Part shown: positions 53,270-62,303 of the stretch, in pieces
How the letters are laid out: each line of letters begins with the position of its first letter
Position numbering within the stretch: position 1 is the stretch's first letter
Source of the DNA: Mucilaginibacter sp. UR6-1
GTDB taxonomy: Bacteria > Bacteroidota > Bacteroidia > Sphingobacteriales > Sphingobacteriaceae
Direction: 5' to 3'
DNA length: 64,000 nucleotides
NCBI RefSeq assembly: GCF_020880975.1
Contig: NZ_JAJIWP010000002.1
Location: 868,001-932,000 of the forward strand
Notes under the pieces: model-generated
Database searches by the model: none
Told to the model about the DNA's origin: nothing
Seen by the model: only the letters and a program-made list of their open reading frames with translations
Position numbers and translations under genes: made by a program

Positions 53270-55687
53270 TTAAAACTGCAATTTGTAACCAAAGTCCGGA
53301 AACAAACCTATCTGATCTGCCTGATCCACATTATTGGTAAGGCGATTATATCGACGTACAAATACATTCTTTTTATTGGTTACGTTTTGCAGATCAATAT
53401 AAAACTGGTGCGATATTTTTTTACGGCTGCTGTTCAGTTTCATCCCCAGTTTTATATCCATACGAAAGTAAGCGTCGTATTGTCTGCTGAAGGCATTATT
53501 ATCCTGTAATATCTCATAACCGGCCGAGCGGCTGGCTGCCAGGTCTACCGGTGTATAATAGCGGCCACCGGCCGTGCTAAGTCGTGTATCGGCAAAAAAT
53601 ACATTACGGCCGCTGCCCACCTTAAACTCTTTTCCGGCAAGTACGTTCACTACGTAACCATTATTAAAAGGCGAATTACGTTCTATGCCGTCACTTCCTT
53701 TATATTTAGCCTCAAATACCGAAGCCGTTGTAAGGCCGTACCAGCCGTTTGATAAAAATTTCTCAATTGTTAGCTCAACGCCGGTATTACGGCCCGTTCC
53801 CTTGCTAACTAAACCAAACTTATCTATACTAAAGCCAAAAGTTGCACCTTCGGTAAGCGACGAATAGCTGCCCGGGGTGGCTTCAACCGCTGCCTTGCTG
53901 ATGCTTTGGTAGTAGGCTTCAATTTTGGTACGCCAGCCGCTGGCCGGGCGCACATCATAACCCACTACATAGTGGTTGCTCTGTACCAGATCAAGGTTCT
54001 TGTTGCTTTGCACCGGGCTTCCGTTGACGTATTGGTTAAGGAATAATATAGGTGCGGGAACATTTTGATGGTGCAGGCCGTAACCAAAGGAAATATTGTG
54101 TGCGGGAGCCACTTTCCAGGTGAGTGAGGCACGCGGCTCGGCCACAAAAGCCTTGTTTAATGAAAAGTACTGCCCATGCAAACCCGCATTTAGTGTCAGG
54201 CTTTCCAGCAGCCGGTACTGCCCCTGCACATAAGGTTGAAAAACAGTATAGTTGTTATCGCTATTGATCAGGTTAATATAATCAGGGTAGCTGTCACCAT
54301 TAGCGTCCCCCTGCCGTTCGCGGGTAGTGAGCTCAGCGCGCAACCGGTACTGCTCTAACAAGATACCGCCCCGCAACGTAAAGCGGTTATTATAACGGGC
54401 ATTATAAACCGACGAAAGGGTAATGCGCCTTTCGTTGTTATCAATGTTGGTAAAAGGCAGGGTTGTTGGTTGTGTGGTGCCATAGTTAAAAATGCGTTCG
54501 CGGTCTACCTTTTCGGTACTTGACGAACCGCCGATGGTAGTTTTGATAGAGGAATGATCATTGATAGATATCTGGTGCTTTAAGCCAAGTACACCAAACT
54601 GCGATTTTACATCTGTATTCTCATCTTTTGCAGCAAACAGGTCAGACTCATCAATACCATCGCCCCTGAAATTTATGTTGGAGCGGGCTGCTATGCCGAA
54701 TAAGGAAAAGTTACCGATCTTAGTTTTTCCCAGATCGAAATTGAAGGACAGATCCATATAGTTTGGCTGGGCAGTGGTACCGCCGGCGCCAAACAGGCCG
54801 GCCAAGCCGTAACGCCCGGCAACCAGGAAGGAACCCTTCTTGCCCAAAGGTCCTTCGGCCATGGCCTCGGCACCTGTAAATGCACCGGCTGAGAGGGTAT
54901 ATTCGTAAGCATCTTTGTTCCCTTTTCTAAATGCAATATCAAAAACACCGCCCAAGGCATTGCCATATTCGCCCGGAAAGGCCGAAGTAATAAAATCGGA
55001 GTTCCCCATCACATTTACATTAAGTGCTGATACCGGGCTGCCGGTGGTACCCAGGCTTGAAAAGTGATTTGGGCTGGGTACCGGTATGCCCTCAATACGC
55101 CAAAGTACACCTGTAGGCGAGTTACCGCGTACTATTATATCGTTGCGGCTGTCATCAGGGGCAGATACACCGGCAAAATTGGTTGCCAAACGGGCCACAT
55201 CACTCCGTCCGCCTGCAAATTTCGAAATTTCTTCAGGGCTTACCTGCCTGGCGCTTACCGCAGCCAGTTTATTCAATGGCCTGTCCTTGGGCGGGCCCGC
55301 ACTTATCACCACTTCGGCCAGGCTGTTAAATTTTTCTGTTAGCTTAACGTCAGCAACCACATCCTTACCGCTGCTTACGTCAACATTGGGTATTGTAGTT
55401 CTTTCATAACCTATAAAAGTGATGATAAGTGTTTTGCGGCCTACAGGCACATTGCTTAACCGGTAGGTACCGTCTGGCCCTGTAGTGGCTTTAAGTGTGC
55501 TATCTTCTGCTATCGTTACCGTTGCATTTTTAAGCGGATTATCAACAGCGGCATCGGCAATGTGGCCACGTATGTTACCAGTTTGAGCAAAGGTATGCGA
55601 GGCCAAAAAAATAAAGACACCAAAAACTGAAATAAAAAGGGTCAAATTTTTCTTGTTCGGGGTGTTGGTCGTTGTAAAACATTTCAT
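53270..55687 (-). CDS. TonB-dependent outer-membrane receptor
   Basis: 805 aa. Signal peptide (about 14-35, ending TFAQ), CarboxypepD_reg-like domain (about 38-125), plug (about 130-260, RNDIIVRGNSPTGVLWRIEG) and a beta-barrel ending DFGYKLQF. No SusD or DUF4249 partner; followed instead by a Crp/Fnr regulator. The ligand is unknown. The promoter has the perfect -7 box TACTTTTG (55721-55714, minus strand). Confidence 0.92.
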   Translation of the reverse strand: MKCFTTTNTPNKKNLTLFISVFGVFIFLASHTFAQTGNIRGHIADAAVDNPLKNATVTIAEDSTLKATTGPDGTYRLSNVPVGRKTLIITFIGYERTTIPNVDVSSGKDVVADVKLTEKFNSLAEVVISAGPPKDRPLNKLAAVSARQVSPEEISKFAGGRSDVARLATNFAGVSAPDDSRNDIIVRGNSPTGVLWRIEGIPVPSPNHFSSLGTTGSPVSALNVNVMGNSDFITSAFPGEYGNALGGVFDIAFRKGNKDAYEYTLSAGAFTGAEAMAEGPLGKKGSFLVAGRYGLAGLFGAGGTTAQPNYMDLSFNFDLGKTKIGNFSLFGIAARSNINFRGDGIDESDLFAAKDENTDVKSQFGVLGLKHQISINDHSSIKTTIGGSSSTEKVDRERIFNYGTTQPTTLPFTNIDNNERRITLSSVYNARYNNRFTLRGGILLEQYRLRAELTTRERQGDANGDSYPDYINLINSDNNYTVFQPYVQGQYRLLESLTLNAGLHGQYFSLNKAFVAEPRASLTWKVAPAHNISFGYGLHHQNVPAPILFLNQYVNGSPVQSNKNLDLVQSNHYVVGYDVRPASGWRTKIEAYYQSISKAAVEATPGSYSSLTEGATFGFSIDKFGLVSKGTGRNTGVELTIEKFLSNGWYGLTTASVFEAKYKGSDGIERNSPFNNGYVVNVLAGKEFKVGSGRNVFFADTRLSTAGGRYYTPVDLAASRSAGYEILQDNNAFSRQYDAYFRMDIKLGMKLNSSRKKISHQFYIDLQNVTNKKNVFVRRYNRLTNNVDQADQIGLFPDFGYKLQF

Positions 55688-55713
55688 TTTATGTGTTTTA
55701 AAAAGTGATGCAG

Positions 55714-55758
55714 CAAAAGTATCCTGATGAGAAAAAACGCAACGTTGACTTTGGTCAA
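55714..55758 (-). promoter_or_regulatory. TonB receptor promoter with Crp/Fnr-type palindrome
   Basis: TTGAC-TTTG-GTCAA (55745-55758), a perfect Crp/Fnr-type inverted repeat, lies 23 bp from the -7 box TACTTTTG (55721-55714 on the minus strand). This is the spacing seen for the AraC modules here and fits activation (or tuned control) of the receptor-Crp operon by its own Crp/Fnr protein (inference). Confidence 0.65.
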
Positions 55759-55849
55759 GAAATGGTTTGTGTTACTGGTAGATGTTAAATAACCGGTAGA
55801 ATAAGGCTAATAATATCAATATGCCCCCGGTTATTACACGCTAAGTATG

Positions 55850-55914
55850 TTTGATTTTTACAGTTTTTGGTTTTGTATTCGCAGCTATATAGCATTGAAA
55901 GTCAGTTAAATTTG
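55850..55914 (+). promoter_or_regulatory. AraC operator and promoter for the SDR at 55941 (family B module)
   Basis: Half-sites TTTGATTTTTACA (55850-55862) and TTTTGTATTCGCA (55871-55883), 21 bp apart; 23 bp further the perfect -7 box TAAATTTG (55907-55914), 26 bp before the ATG. Matches the module upstream of the aldo/keto reductase (22 of 24 bases in the first part), so one regulator may control both. Confidence 0.75.
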
Positions 55915-55940
55915 ATTTTATAATACCTAAAAACACAAAA

Positions 55941-56840
55941 ATGGAAAACGACAAGAATTTAACCGTCCTGATCACAGGCGCAGGATCAGGAATGGGTTTA
56001 CACACTGCCCAAACATTAGCCTTACTGGGTTATAAAGTATTTGCCGGTATCAGAGATCCGCAAGGCCGTAACGCGCACAAATCCAAACGGCTACTTGAGC
56101 CTGTAGAAAGCCAGGGTAAAAGCATGGAGATCGTAGATCTGGACATACTTTTAGAAGACTCGTGTGAACAGGCAGCAAAAACCATCATTGATAAGGAGGG
56201 GGCCATCGATGTTGTTATTCACAATGCCGCTCACCTTTTTATCGGATACGCAGAAGCCTTTAAACCGGAACAGATCGCCAGTTCATTCAACACTAACGTA
56301 TTAGGCGCGCACCGTTTGAACCGGGCTGTTTTGCCCTACATGCGTAAGGAAGGCAAAGGCCTTATTTTGTATGTAGGTAGCGGTATTACCAATGTAACAG
56401 CGCCTTTCATGGCTCCCTATGTGCTCGGAAAGGCCGCCCTTGATGCACTGGCCGAGAATACAGCTTATGAGATCAGCCAATTTGGGGTAGAATCTACCAT
56501 ATTGATGCCTGGTGTGTATATGGACGACACTTCGCATTTTGAAACTGCCGAATTTCCGGCAGACGAAACTGTAATGAAAGCGTATGACCGCCTTCAAAAA
56601 GACTATGATCATTATGAAGACGGCCTGCGAAACCTGTTCCGTTTTGGTGATGCACCTATACAAAGCGTTGCCGACAAAATTGCAGAGATATTGGCATTGC
56701 CTGCCGGTGAAAGGCCTTTAAGAACAACGGTAGATTATTCGGACTGGGTGGCCGAACCGGGTAACGGCGTGAGGGAAGCACTTACCGAAAGGGCATTTAA
56801 GATATTAGGATACAGTCATCTTTTAAAGATCAAGAAATAA
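55941..56840 (+). CDS. SDR family oxidoreductase
   Basis: 299 aa. Cofactor motif TGAGSGMG at residues 12-19; NAA replaces NAG at 95-97; catalytic Ser147, Tyr160 and Lys164 (APYVLGKAALD). Longer C-terminus than a minimal SDR. First of three genes in a row (with an Atu4866-like protein and an NTF2-like lipoprotein). Substrate unknown. Confidence 0.9.
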   Translation: MENDKNLTVLITGAGSGMGLHTAQTLALLGYKVFAGIRDPQGRNAHKSKRLLEPVESQGKSMEIVDLDILLEDSCEQAAKTIIDKEGAIDVVIHNAAHLFIGYAEAFKPEQIASSFNTNVLGAHRLNRAVLPYMRKEGKGLILYVGSGITNVTAPFMAPYVLGKAALDALAENTAYEISQFGVESTILMPGVYMDDTSHFETAEFPADETVMKAYDRLQKDYDHYEDGLRNLFRFGDAPIQSVADKIAEILALPAGERPLRTTVDYSDWVAEPGNGVREALTERAFKILGYSHLLKIKK

Positions 56841-56886
56841 TTATTTTCCGGGATGTGACAGGTCCCGGAGCTATTAAAATCAGTTT

Positions 56887-57156
56887 ATGGAAAGTAATAA
56901 ATATATCGGTATGTGGGTAACCGCTGATGGCTACATACGGCAGGAACTGTTGCCTAATGGCAGGTACGATGAAGCCCGAGGCAACAGGCAGAGTGCTTAT
57001 ACAGGAAGGTATGAGATAAGTGGTACCCATATAGAATACTGGGATGATACCAATTTTACCGCTGACGGTGATTTTACTGACGATAATACCCTGTCGCACG
57101 GTGGGTATATCTTTTATCGCGAAGATGCAGACAGACAAAAAAATAGCGTTCTATAA
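56887..57156 (+). CDS. Atu4866-domain protein
   Basis: 89 aa small beta protein of the Atu4866 type (WVTADGYIRQELLPNGRYDEARGN; TGRYEISGTHIEYWDD). No signal peptide. Proteins of this kind often sit beside SDRs and NTF2-like proteins in gene groups with AraC regulators. 46 bp after the SDR, same operon. Function not established. Confidence 0.88.
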   Translation: MESNKYIGMWVTADGYIRQELLPNGRYDEARGNRQSAYTGRYEISGTHIEYWDDTNFTADGDFTDDNTLSHGGYIFYREDADRQKNSVL

Positions 57157-57208
57157 AATTTAACATCGAAGGAGATCACACCATGGTCTGCTTTTTTTAA
57201 CAAATACC

Positions 57209-57676
57209 ATGAAAAACATCATACCCCCCCTGATTGCCGTTATACTTATGGCTTTTATCTGCGGCTGTCAAATCAAGGAAGATAATTTGACCGCATCAAA
57301 CAAAAAGCAGATTCAAACCGCGTTTGACAACTGGAAGAAAGGCAAGGGAACCGTGTTTGACCTGCTTGATGAGAATGTAACCTGGGTAGTTGCCGGTTCA
57401 AGCCCTGTTTCGGGTACTTATCGTTCTAAAAAAGAGCTGTTAGATGTAGTCAGGCAGATCAACGCTAAACTTTCAGGCCCGATAGTACCCGAGGTAAAGC
57501 AGATCATTGCACAGGATGATGTGGTTGTTGCAGTATGGCAAGGAAAAGCACCTGCAAAGGATGGCAACGTTTACAGCAATACATATTCGTGGGTGCTGAC
57601 TTTAAAAGAGGGTAAGATCATCCGCGTAACGGCGTTTCTCGATACTTATCTCTTGTCCCAATTATTAGGACAATGA
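57209..57676 (+). CDS. NTF2-like (SnoaL-type) lipoprotein
   Basis: 155 aa. Lipoprotein signal (FICGC, Cys20), then a cystatin-like NTF2 fold with the group's motif DLLDENVTWVVAGSSPVSGTY and a C-terminal SWVLTLKEGKIIRV. Third gene of the SDR operon. A related cytoplasmic NTF2 protein lies at 57822. Possibly binds a small hydrophobic compound (inference). Confidence 0.85.
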   Translation: MKNIIPPLIAVILMAFICGCQIKEDNLTASNKKQIQTAFDNWKKGKGTVFDLLDENVTWVVAGSSPVSGTYRSKKELLDVVRQINAKLSGPIVPEVKQIIAQDDVVVAVWQGKAPAKDGNVYSNTYSWVLTLKEGKIIRVTAFLDTYLLSQLLGQ

Positions 57677-57719
57677 ATGGCTCACACAATCCTGTGAATC
57701 TTTATTAAAGCAAAAATAT

Positions 57720-57751
57720 AAGCCTGTCCGAGATTATTCTCAGACAGGCTT
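57720..57751. terminator. bidirectional terminator
   Basis: Stem AAGCCTGTC / GACAGGCTT extended by GAGA / TCTC across one mismatch, between the converging NTF2-like genes (stops at 57676 and 57822). No long T-run. Confidence 0.75.
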
Positions 57752-57821
57752 AGTTAACGAATGCAGTTTGATTGATATATTAAGGCGATCGCTCAGTTTT
57801 TTACATTACAAGCTAACCATT

Positions 57822-58244
57822 TTACAATTGAATGCGGTTCACAATGTTGTAATAGGCATCAAGGTCAAGCCATTCTATCCCCGATACAACTTTGCCATCT
57901 TTCATGGTCATGATATACAGGTATTCATTCCCATAAGGTTTACCATCAATAGCCTCACTCGCGCTCTTTATCCTGGCAAATACCTCGTTCCCGTCTGCCC
58001 ATACGCCTATGGTTTTAACAGCTAACGGTTTTGCTAATCGCTGATACAAGGCATCTTCTGCTTTTTCAAACAGTTCCTTCATTCCATAATAGGTTCCAGC
58101 CACCGGGCCATAACCTGCAATTGTCCATTCAATATCCTCTATAAAAAGATCCTTAAAAAATATGGTAAAGTCTTGCGCTGATTTTGCCAGCGTGTTCTTT
58201 ACTATTTGTTTATTTAATTCTTCCTGTGCTATATTCCTTTCCAT
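57822..58244 (-). CDS. NTF2-like (SnoaL-type) protein
   Basis: 140 aa, no signal. Contains the motif DIEWTIAGYGPVAGTYYGMKE, the counterpart of the one in 57209-57676, and the C-terminal strands YLYIMTMKDGKVVSGIEWLD. Cystatin-like NTF2 fold, perhaps an isomerase-like or carrier role. Follows the family B AraC at 58322 by 77 bp with its own promoter and operator in the gap. Confidence 0.88.
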   Translation of the reverse strand: MERNIAQEELNKQIVKNTLAKSAQDFTIFFKDLFIEDIEWTIAGYGPVAGTYYGMKELFEKAEDALYQRLAKPLAVKTIGVWADGNEVFARIKSASEAIDGKPYGNEYLYIMTMKDGKVVSGIEWLDLDAYYNIVNRIQL

Positions 58245-58262
58245 AATAATAGTTGTTTATTA

Positions 58263-58326
58263 CAAAATTAGGATCGCTTCAGGTCATCCGTTTGTGGTTA
58301 TGAAACCAATATTTGTCAAATTCAAA
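58263..58326 (-). promoter_or_regulatory. AraC operator and promoter for the NTF2-like gene (family B module)
   Basis: Minus strand: TTTGAATTTGACA (58326-58314) and TTTCATAACCACA (58305-58293), 21 bp apart; 22 bp further the perfect -7 box TAATTTTG (58270-58263). The distal half-site overlaps the stop codon of the AraC gene upstream. Aligns with the aldo/keto reductase operator throughout (GGTTT-AT-ACC-CA). Confidence 0.7.
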
Positions 58327-59227
58327 CCTGCCGGAATGATGATGGATTGAGCCCGGTGTTTTTTTTAAAGAAGTTGTTAAACTGGGCCTGATCTTCAAAC
58401 CCAAGTACATGGCTTATCTCTGCTATGTTCCAGTTGGTATGCCTCAGTAATGCTTTCGCTTCAGTTATAAGCCGTTCAGCAATTAGGTCGGTAGTGGTAC
58501 GTCCTGTAGTTTTCTTGATAGCACGGTTCAGATAATTTACGTGTACTGATAATCGTTCTGCGATTACGTTGGGCGAGCGAAGCTCGAAGCGATGAGTCGT
58601 ATTTATAATCGGAAATTGCCGTTCCAGCAGTTCAGTGAACACTGCGGCAATACGGGATGACGCATCAGGATGCTGGAAGAGTTTATCCAGCGGCTGGAGT
58701 TTCATAGCCGTGTAGATCAGCTCGCTTACATAGTTTTTGATCAGTTCATGTTTATAGATATATTCAGAATTGATCTCACTGATCATTTTCTCAAACGCCG
58801 TTTTAACGATCAGGTATATTTCATCATTTAATGAAAATACAGGCTGCGCACCTGCACTGAAAACAGGAAGATGGTAAAGGCCGAGACGAAGGCTGTCCTG
58901 AAAAAGATCATCTTTAAATACACAGAAATAGCCTTTGGTTTGTGGCCTGAGCGGATCGGAAGTGTAAGGCACTCTCGGGTTAAAAAACAACAGCGTTTTA
59001 CCGCTTACCTCAATACTTTTATCTCCATAGTGAAACACATTGTCTCCTTCAAACAACATTATTTTATAGAAATCTCTGCGGATATAAGTTGGCGTAACAG
59101 AGCCGGCATGTATCCAGTCCTCAATTCTAAAAACATCGAAATGACCGACCTTCATGACCGGCCTTTCTTCAATACCATTAAACTTTTGTTTATAAAACTC
59201 TGCTAATGATTCTGTTGTTTTCGGCAT
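58322..59227 (-). CDS. AraC-family transcriptional regulator (family B)
   Basis: 301 aa. N-terminal domain with VGHFDVFRIED, YIRRDFYKIMLFEGDN and PRVPYTSDP; C-terminal HTH with AEISHVLGFEDQAQFNNFFKKN. A family B paralog. Its stop codon lies inside the operator of the next gene (NTF2-like), its probable target. The 145 bp upstream contain a cluster of CTTACATT/AATGTAAG repeats. Confidence 0.92.
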   Translation of the reverse strand: MPKTTESLAEFYKQKFNGIEERPVMKVGHFDVFRIEDWIHAGSVTPTYIRRDFYKIMLFEGDNVFHYGDKSIEVSGKTLLFFNPRVPYTSDPLRPQTKGYFCVFKDDLFQDSLRLGLYHLPVFSAGAQPVFSLNDEIYLIVKTAFEKMISEINSEYIYKHELIKNYVSELIYTAMKLQPLDKLFQHPDASSRIAAVFTELLERQFPIINTTHRFELRSPNVIAERLSVHVNYLNRAIKKTTGRTTTDLIAERLITEAKALLRHTNWNIAEISHVLGFEDQAQFNNFFKKNTGLNPSSFRQV

Positions 59228-59289
59228 ATGTTTTTAAAGTATCCAATTAACAATATAATAATCAGTTAGCGCTATTGTTTGTTTGTATG

Positions 59290-59384
59290 CAGCTTACATT
59301 AATGGTGGGGAATATTCATATTACAGGAGAAATCAAAACCGGTTATTTAATGTAAGCTGAACTGATAATGCCTTACATTGTAAG
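59290..59384. repeat. CTTACATT/AATGTAAG inverted-repeat cluster
   Basis: CAGCTTACATTAA (59290-59302) pairs perfectly with TTAATGTAAGCTG (59347-59359) across a 44-nt loop, and a third palindrome CTTACATTGTAAG (59372-59384) overlaps the DinB stop. The cluster lies upstream of the AraC gene at 59227. It could be an operator for that gene or a large structure in the DinB transcript. Confidence 0.5.
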
Positions 59385-59864
59385 ATAATAGGTCGCCAGA
59401 TCTGTGTTTGTAAGATCAGTGAAGCCCGATGAACGCAATAAGGTAACCAGTTGCCCGCGATGGTAAGTGGAGTGGTTGATAATGTGGGAGAAGGTTTGCC
59501 AAAACGCCATCTGCCCTTCGCCGCCACGCGGATAAACAAAGGTTACCTGGTGCTCCAATTCATCTTCCGGGTAATTTTCAAGGTGAGTTTTAATATCTTT
59601 TGAAGCCTTTTGCCATATCTCTATCAACTCATCTTTTGTGCCGTTAAATCCTGCTGACAGGTATACAGGTGCAGCAACCTTTGTCCAAAAGTCAACCCAT
59701 ATCTTTTCTGCACTGGCAATATGGATAGCCGTTTCCCTGATACTGGCGAAACTGCTGGTGGTTTTTTGTTCCCACTGCTCCTCATCAATTAGTTTTAACC
59801 AGCTTATCGCTCTGTTGTTCGCCCAGATATTGTATTCAGCTAACTTTAAAAAATATGCTTTCAT
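59373..59864 (-). CDS. DinB-family protein
   Basis: 163 aa from the ATG at 59864 (MKAYFLKLAEYNIWANN), the usual start; an upstream ATG at 59921 would overlap the operator. Four-helix bundle with the metal-site histidines His48 (AIHIASAEK), His131 and His135 (NHSTYHRGQL). Possibly a thiol-dependent transferase-type enzyme (family knowledge). Lies after the AraC gene at 59958, with that gene's probable operator between. Confidence 0.9.
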   Translation of the reverse strand: MKAYFLKLAEYNIWANNRAISWLKLIDEEQWEQKTTSSFASIRETAIHIASAEKIWVDFWTKVAAPVYLSAGFNGTKDELIEIWQKASKDIKTHLENYPEDELEHQVTFVYPRGGEGQMAFWQTFSHIINHSTYHRGQLVTLLRSSGFTDLTNTDLATYYLTM

Positions 59865-59894
59865 GTCTTGTCCTTTTATGTTTTTTAAACAGTT

Positions 59895-59959
59895 TAAAGG
59901 TAGACCGGGTGCTCTGAACAACTGATCGCTTTCCGTTCAGAAAGTATCGCCGAACGTTC
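59895..59959 (-). promoter_or_regulatory. AraC operator and promoter for the DinB gene
   Basis: Minus strand: GAACGTTCGGCGA (59959-59947) and GAACGGAAAGCGA (59938-59926), 21 bp apart; 23 bp further TACCTTTA (59902-59895), one base from the -7 consensus. Same geometry as the family B modules but an unrelated half-site, as expected for a different regulator. The distal half overlaps the AraC stop codon. Confidence 0.65.
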
Positions 59960-60776
59960 AATTTAAAAGTTGGTATTGCTTGGGAGTGATACCGTGTATC
60001 TTTTTAAAAGACTGGATAAAACCGGACAGGTTTTCGTAACCCAGTTCATAGTAGATCTCGCTGGCCTGGTGTTTTCCATTCTTCAGCAGGTCAGCGGCTT
60101 TCTGCATTCGCTTTTCAAGCAGCCATTTATTGGGCGAAGTGTTGTAGATGCCGGCAAAGCGCCGTTTAAAGGTAGATACGCTGATGTGACAAAGAAACGC
60201 TAATTGCTCTACGGTAACAGCGTTGTCAATATTAGCAGTAACAATTTCACGGATCAGCAGATCATTATTAGCTTGATAGCTGGAAGTGCGCAGTTGCTGA
60301 ATAGTTTCGGGATAATGCGCGCTTAGATAAAGCAGTAATTCCTCCAGTTTTACTTTTTGCAGGTCTTCAGAAATGGGTTTGCCCGAATCCAGCAGAAAAC
60401 CGAGCGAGTTTATGAAGTTAGTCAGAAAAGCGTCCTTATTAAATACCAGGAATGGTTCATTTTGCCCTTTTTTTGTTGAAACGGAAGCAACTATATGATG
60501 ACGGCTAAAAAAATCTGACAGCAGCTCATTGTCAAAAAACAAAAGCATACTCCTGTATCTACCGCCTGCTGCGGCTATCTTCTCGCTCATCAGGCAATTA
60601 CCGCATGAAAGCAGGTAAAATTGATCGGGCTTTATGTGCGCACCATTCCCCGCATATTTAATGCCTTTTTCACCTTCGAGCAAAAAACTGAAAAGGTTTT
60701 GTTGTAAAGTGATCTGTGAGTTTTTGCTGCTTTTATCTGAATCATACCGAATGATCGATACTTTATTCATATTCAT
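59958..60776 (-). CDS. AraC-family transcriptional regulator
   Basis: 272 aa from the ATG at 60776 (MNMNKVSIIRYDS); the frame extends to 60851 only through a TTG. N-terminal domain with LFSFLLEGEKGIKY and a cysteine pair in LLSCGNCLMSEK; C-terminal HTH (about 165-270, EQLAFLCHISVSTFKRRFAGIYNTSPNKWL, SEIYYELGYENLSGFIQSFKK). Belongs to neither family A nor B. Probable activator of the DinB gene. The cysteines could sense oxidants (speculative). The 345 bp upstream show nothing I recognise. Confidence 0.9.
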   Translation of the reverse strand: MNMNKVSIIRYDSDKSSKNSQITLQQNLFSFLLEGEKGIKYAGNGAHIKPDQFYLLSCGNCLMSEKIAAAGGRYRSMLLFFDNELLSDFFSRHHIVASVSTKKGQNEPFLVFNKDAFLTNFINSLGFLLDSGKPISEDLQKVKLEELLLYLSAHYPETIQQLRTSSYQANNDLLIREIVTANIDNAVTVEQLAFLCHISVSTFKRRFAGIYNTSPNKWLLEKRMQKAADLLKNGKHQASEIYYELGYENLSGFIQSFKKIHGITPKQYQLLN

Positions 60777-61121
60777 AAAATCGGGGATGTGTTGATCCGT
60801 AGCTAATTTAGGATCTTTTTTAAAAATTGAATGGTGGCGGCAGACTATCAAAGACTTTTATTACAAATCATATTTCCTTTCAAGGGGTAATGGTCGCCTC
60901 GTTTTTCTAACCTGAACTGCAAATATGTGCGGTTAAAATTTCTTCAATTAAAACACTTAATATTCTTAACTGTTCTAAAACGGACTTCTTAAAAGATAAT
61001 AACTAAAATTTTAAAGAAGCGAAATTGAAAAGGCTTTGGGGGGATGTGTATGTATTGTAAACACACATAGTAGGTTGCTCCGGCTTGGACATCCTATTAA
61101 AATCATAATAAAAAGATAACT

Positions 61122-62015
61122 ATGGAAGTTTTAGCCGAACCTATCAAGCAGGATGGATGGATGCCCACCTACGATCAAAGAGCAATGGGGCAGTTCAACG
61201 TTTTCCCTATTAACCAGACACCGGGCAGTTTTGTAAACTGCAAGCCCTACAACAGAAAAGGGTTTTACAAGGTGAGTTTACTTAACGGAAATACCCGTTT
61301 GTATTACGCTGATAAAGATCTGGAGATAAACAGGAGCGCTTTATTGTTTTCAAACCCTTTTGTGCCTTATTCCTGGGAACATGTGGGTAAAGAGCAATCA
61401 GGGTATTATTGTGTATTTACAGAGGCTTTTTTTGATGATCACCACCAGATCAGGGAATATCCTGTATTTCAGCCCGGCAATAATACTTTGTTTGAATTAT
61501 CAGTTTCTGAAACTAACGAAGTAAGCCTGATCTTCCAAAGAATGTTAGAGGAACTGGAAACAGATTTCGCCTACAGGAGCAACGTGCTCCGCAACCTGAT
61601 ATTAGAACTGGTTTACAAAGCATTAAAAATGCAGCCGTCGGCAAGCCAGCCATACCCGGAATCAAACGGCGCCATCCGGGTAACTTCTTTGTTCACTGAA
61701 TTACTGGAGAGGCAATTCCCGATAGAATCACGTAGTCAGAGGATGCGTTTAAAATTCCCGGCAGCATATGCGGATCATTTATCTGTGCATATCAATCACC
61801 TTAACAGATCCGTGAAGAAGGTAACCGGTAAAACAACTTCACAAATGATCGCAGCCAGGGTAATGCAGGAAGCACGGATTTTGTTGCAACATACCGATTG
61901 GAACATATCAGAGATAAGTTGGTGCCTCGGCTTCGAAGAGCTTCCACATTTTATCAATTTTTTTAAGAAGAATGAGGAATTAACGCCCAAACATTTTCGG
62001 AGCAAGCACTGCTAA
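61122..62015 (+). CDS. AraC-family transcriptional regulator (family B)
   Basis: 297 aa, closest to the protein at 51721-52608: MGQFNVFPIN, PYNRKGFYKVSLLNG, FVPYSWEH, and a C-terminal HTH with long identical stretches (VMQEARILLQHTDWNISEIS). No operator module was found upstream and no target gene follows on its strand, so it may be a recent duplicate acting on the other family B sites (inference). Confidence 0.92.
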   Translation: MEVLAEPIKQDGWMPTYDQRAMGQFNVFPINQTPGSFVNCKPYNRKGFYKVSLLNGNTRLYYADKDLEINRSALLFSNPFVPYSWEHVGKEQSGYYCVFTEAFFDDHHQIREYPVFQPGNNTLFELSVSETNEVSLIFQRMLEELETDFAYRSNVLRNLILELVYKALKMQPSASQPYPESNGAIRVTSLFTELLERQFPIESRSQRMRLKFPAAYADHLSVHINHLNRSVKKVTGKTTSQMIAARVMQEARILLQHTDWNISEISWCLGFEELPHFINFFKKNEELTPKHFRSKHC

Positions 62016-62165
62016 TTACGCTCAAATATCATTCTGAAAGTAGCTGTTGGTTATTGTGCCAACTTAGCGGGCTTTGCGAGGTAAATGGCTATACGCCCAA
62101 ACATTGTGTTCATTAACGATGCTATCGCCGGGCCTCACTATTTTAATCCTGATGTTATTCAGAGT

Positions 62166-62204
62166 AAAACAACCACCTCATTTTATTTTTGAGGTAGTTG
62201 TTTT
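62166..62204. terminator. bidirectional terminator
   Basis: Stem AAAACAACCACCTCA / TGAGGTAGTTGTTTT with one mismatch and a 9-nt T-rich loop, between the converging AraC (stop 62015) and SDR (stop 62304) genes. The rest of this 288-bp gap shows nothing else. Confidence 0.85.
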
Positions 62205-62303
62205 ATATCGGATATTTTATAACTAAAATTCCGTTGGCTTGGCTTCAGCTTTAAATACTGTGTTTATTTTTATATTAGCCTGTAAGTAAAAAACACGCTA
62301 CGC

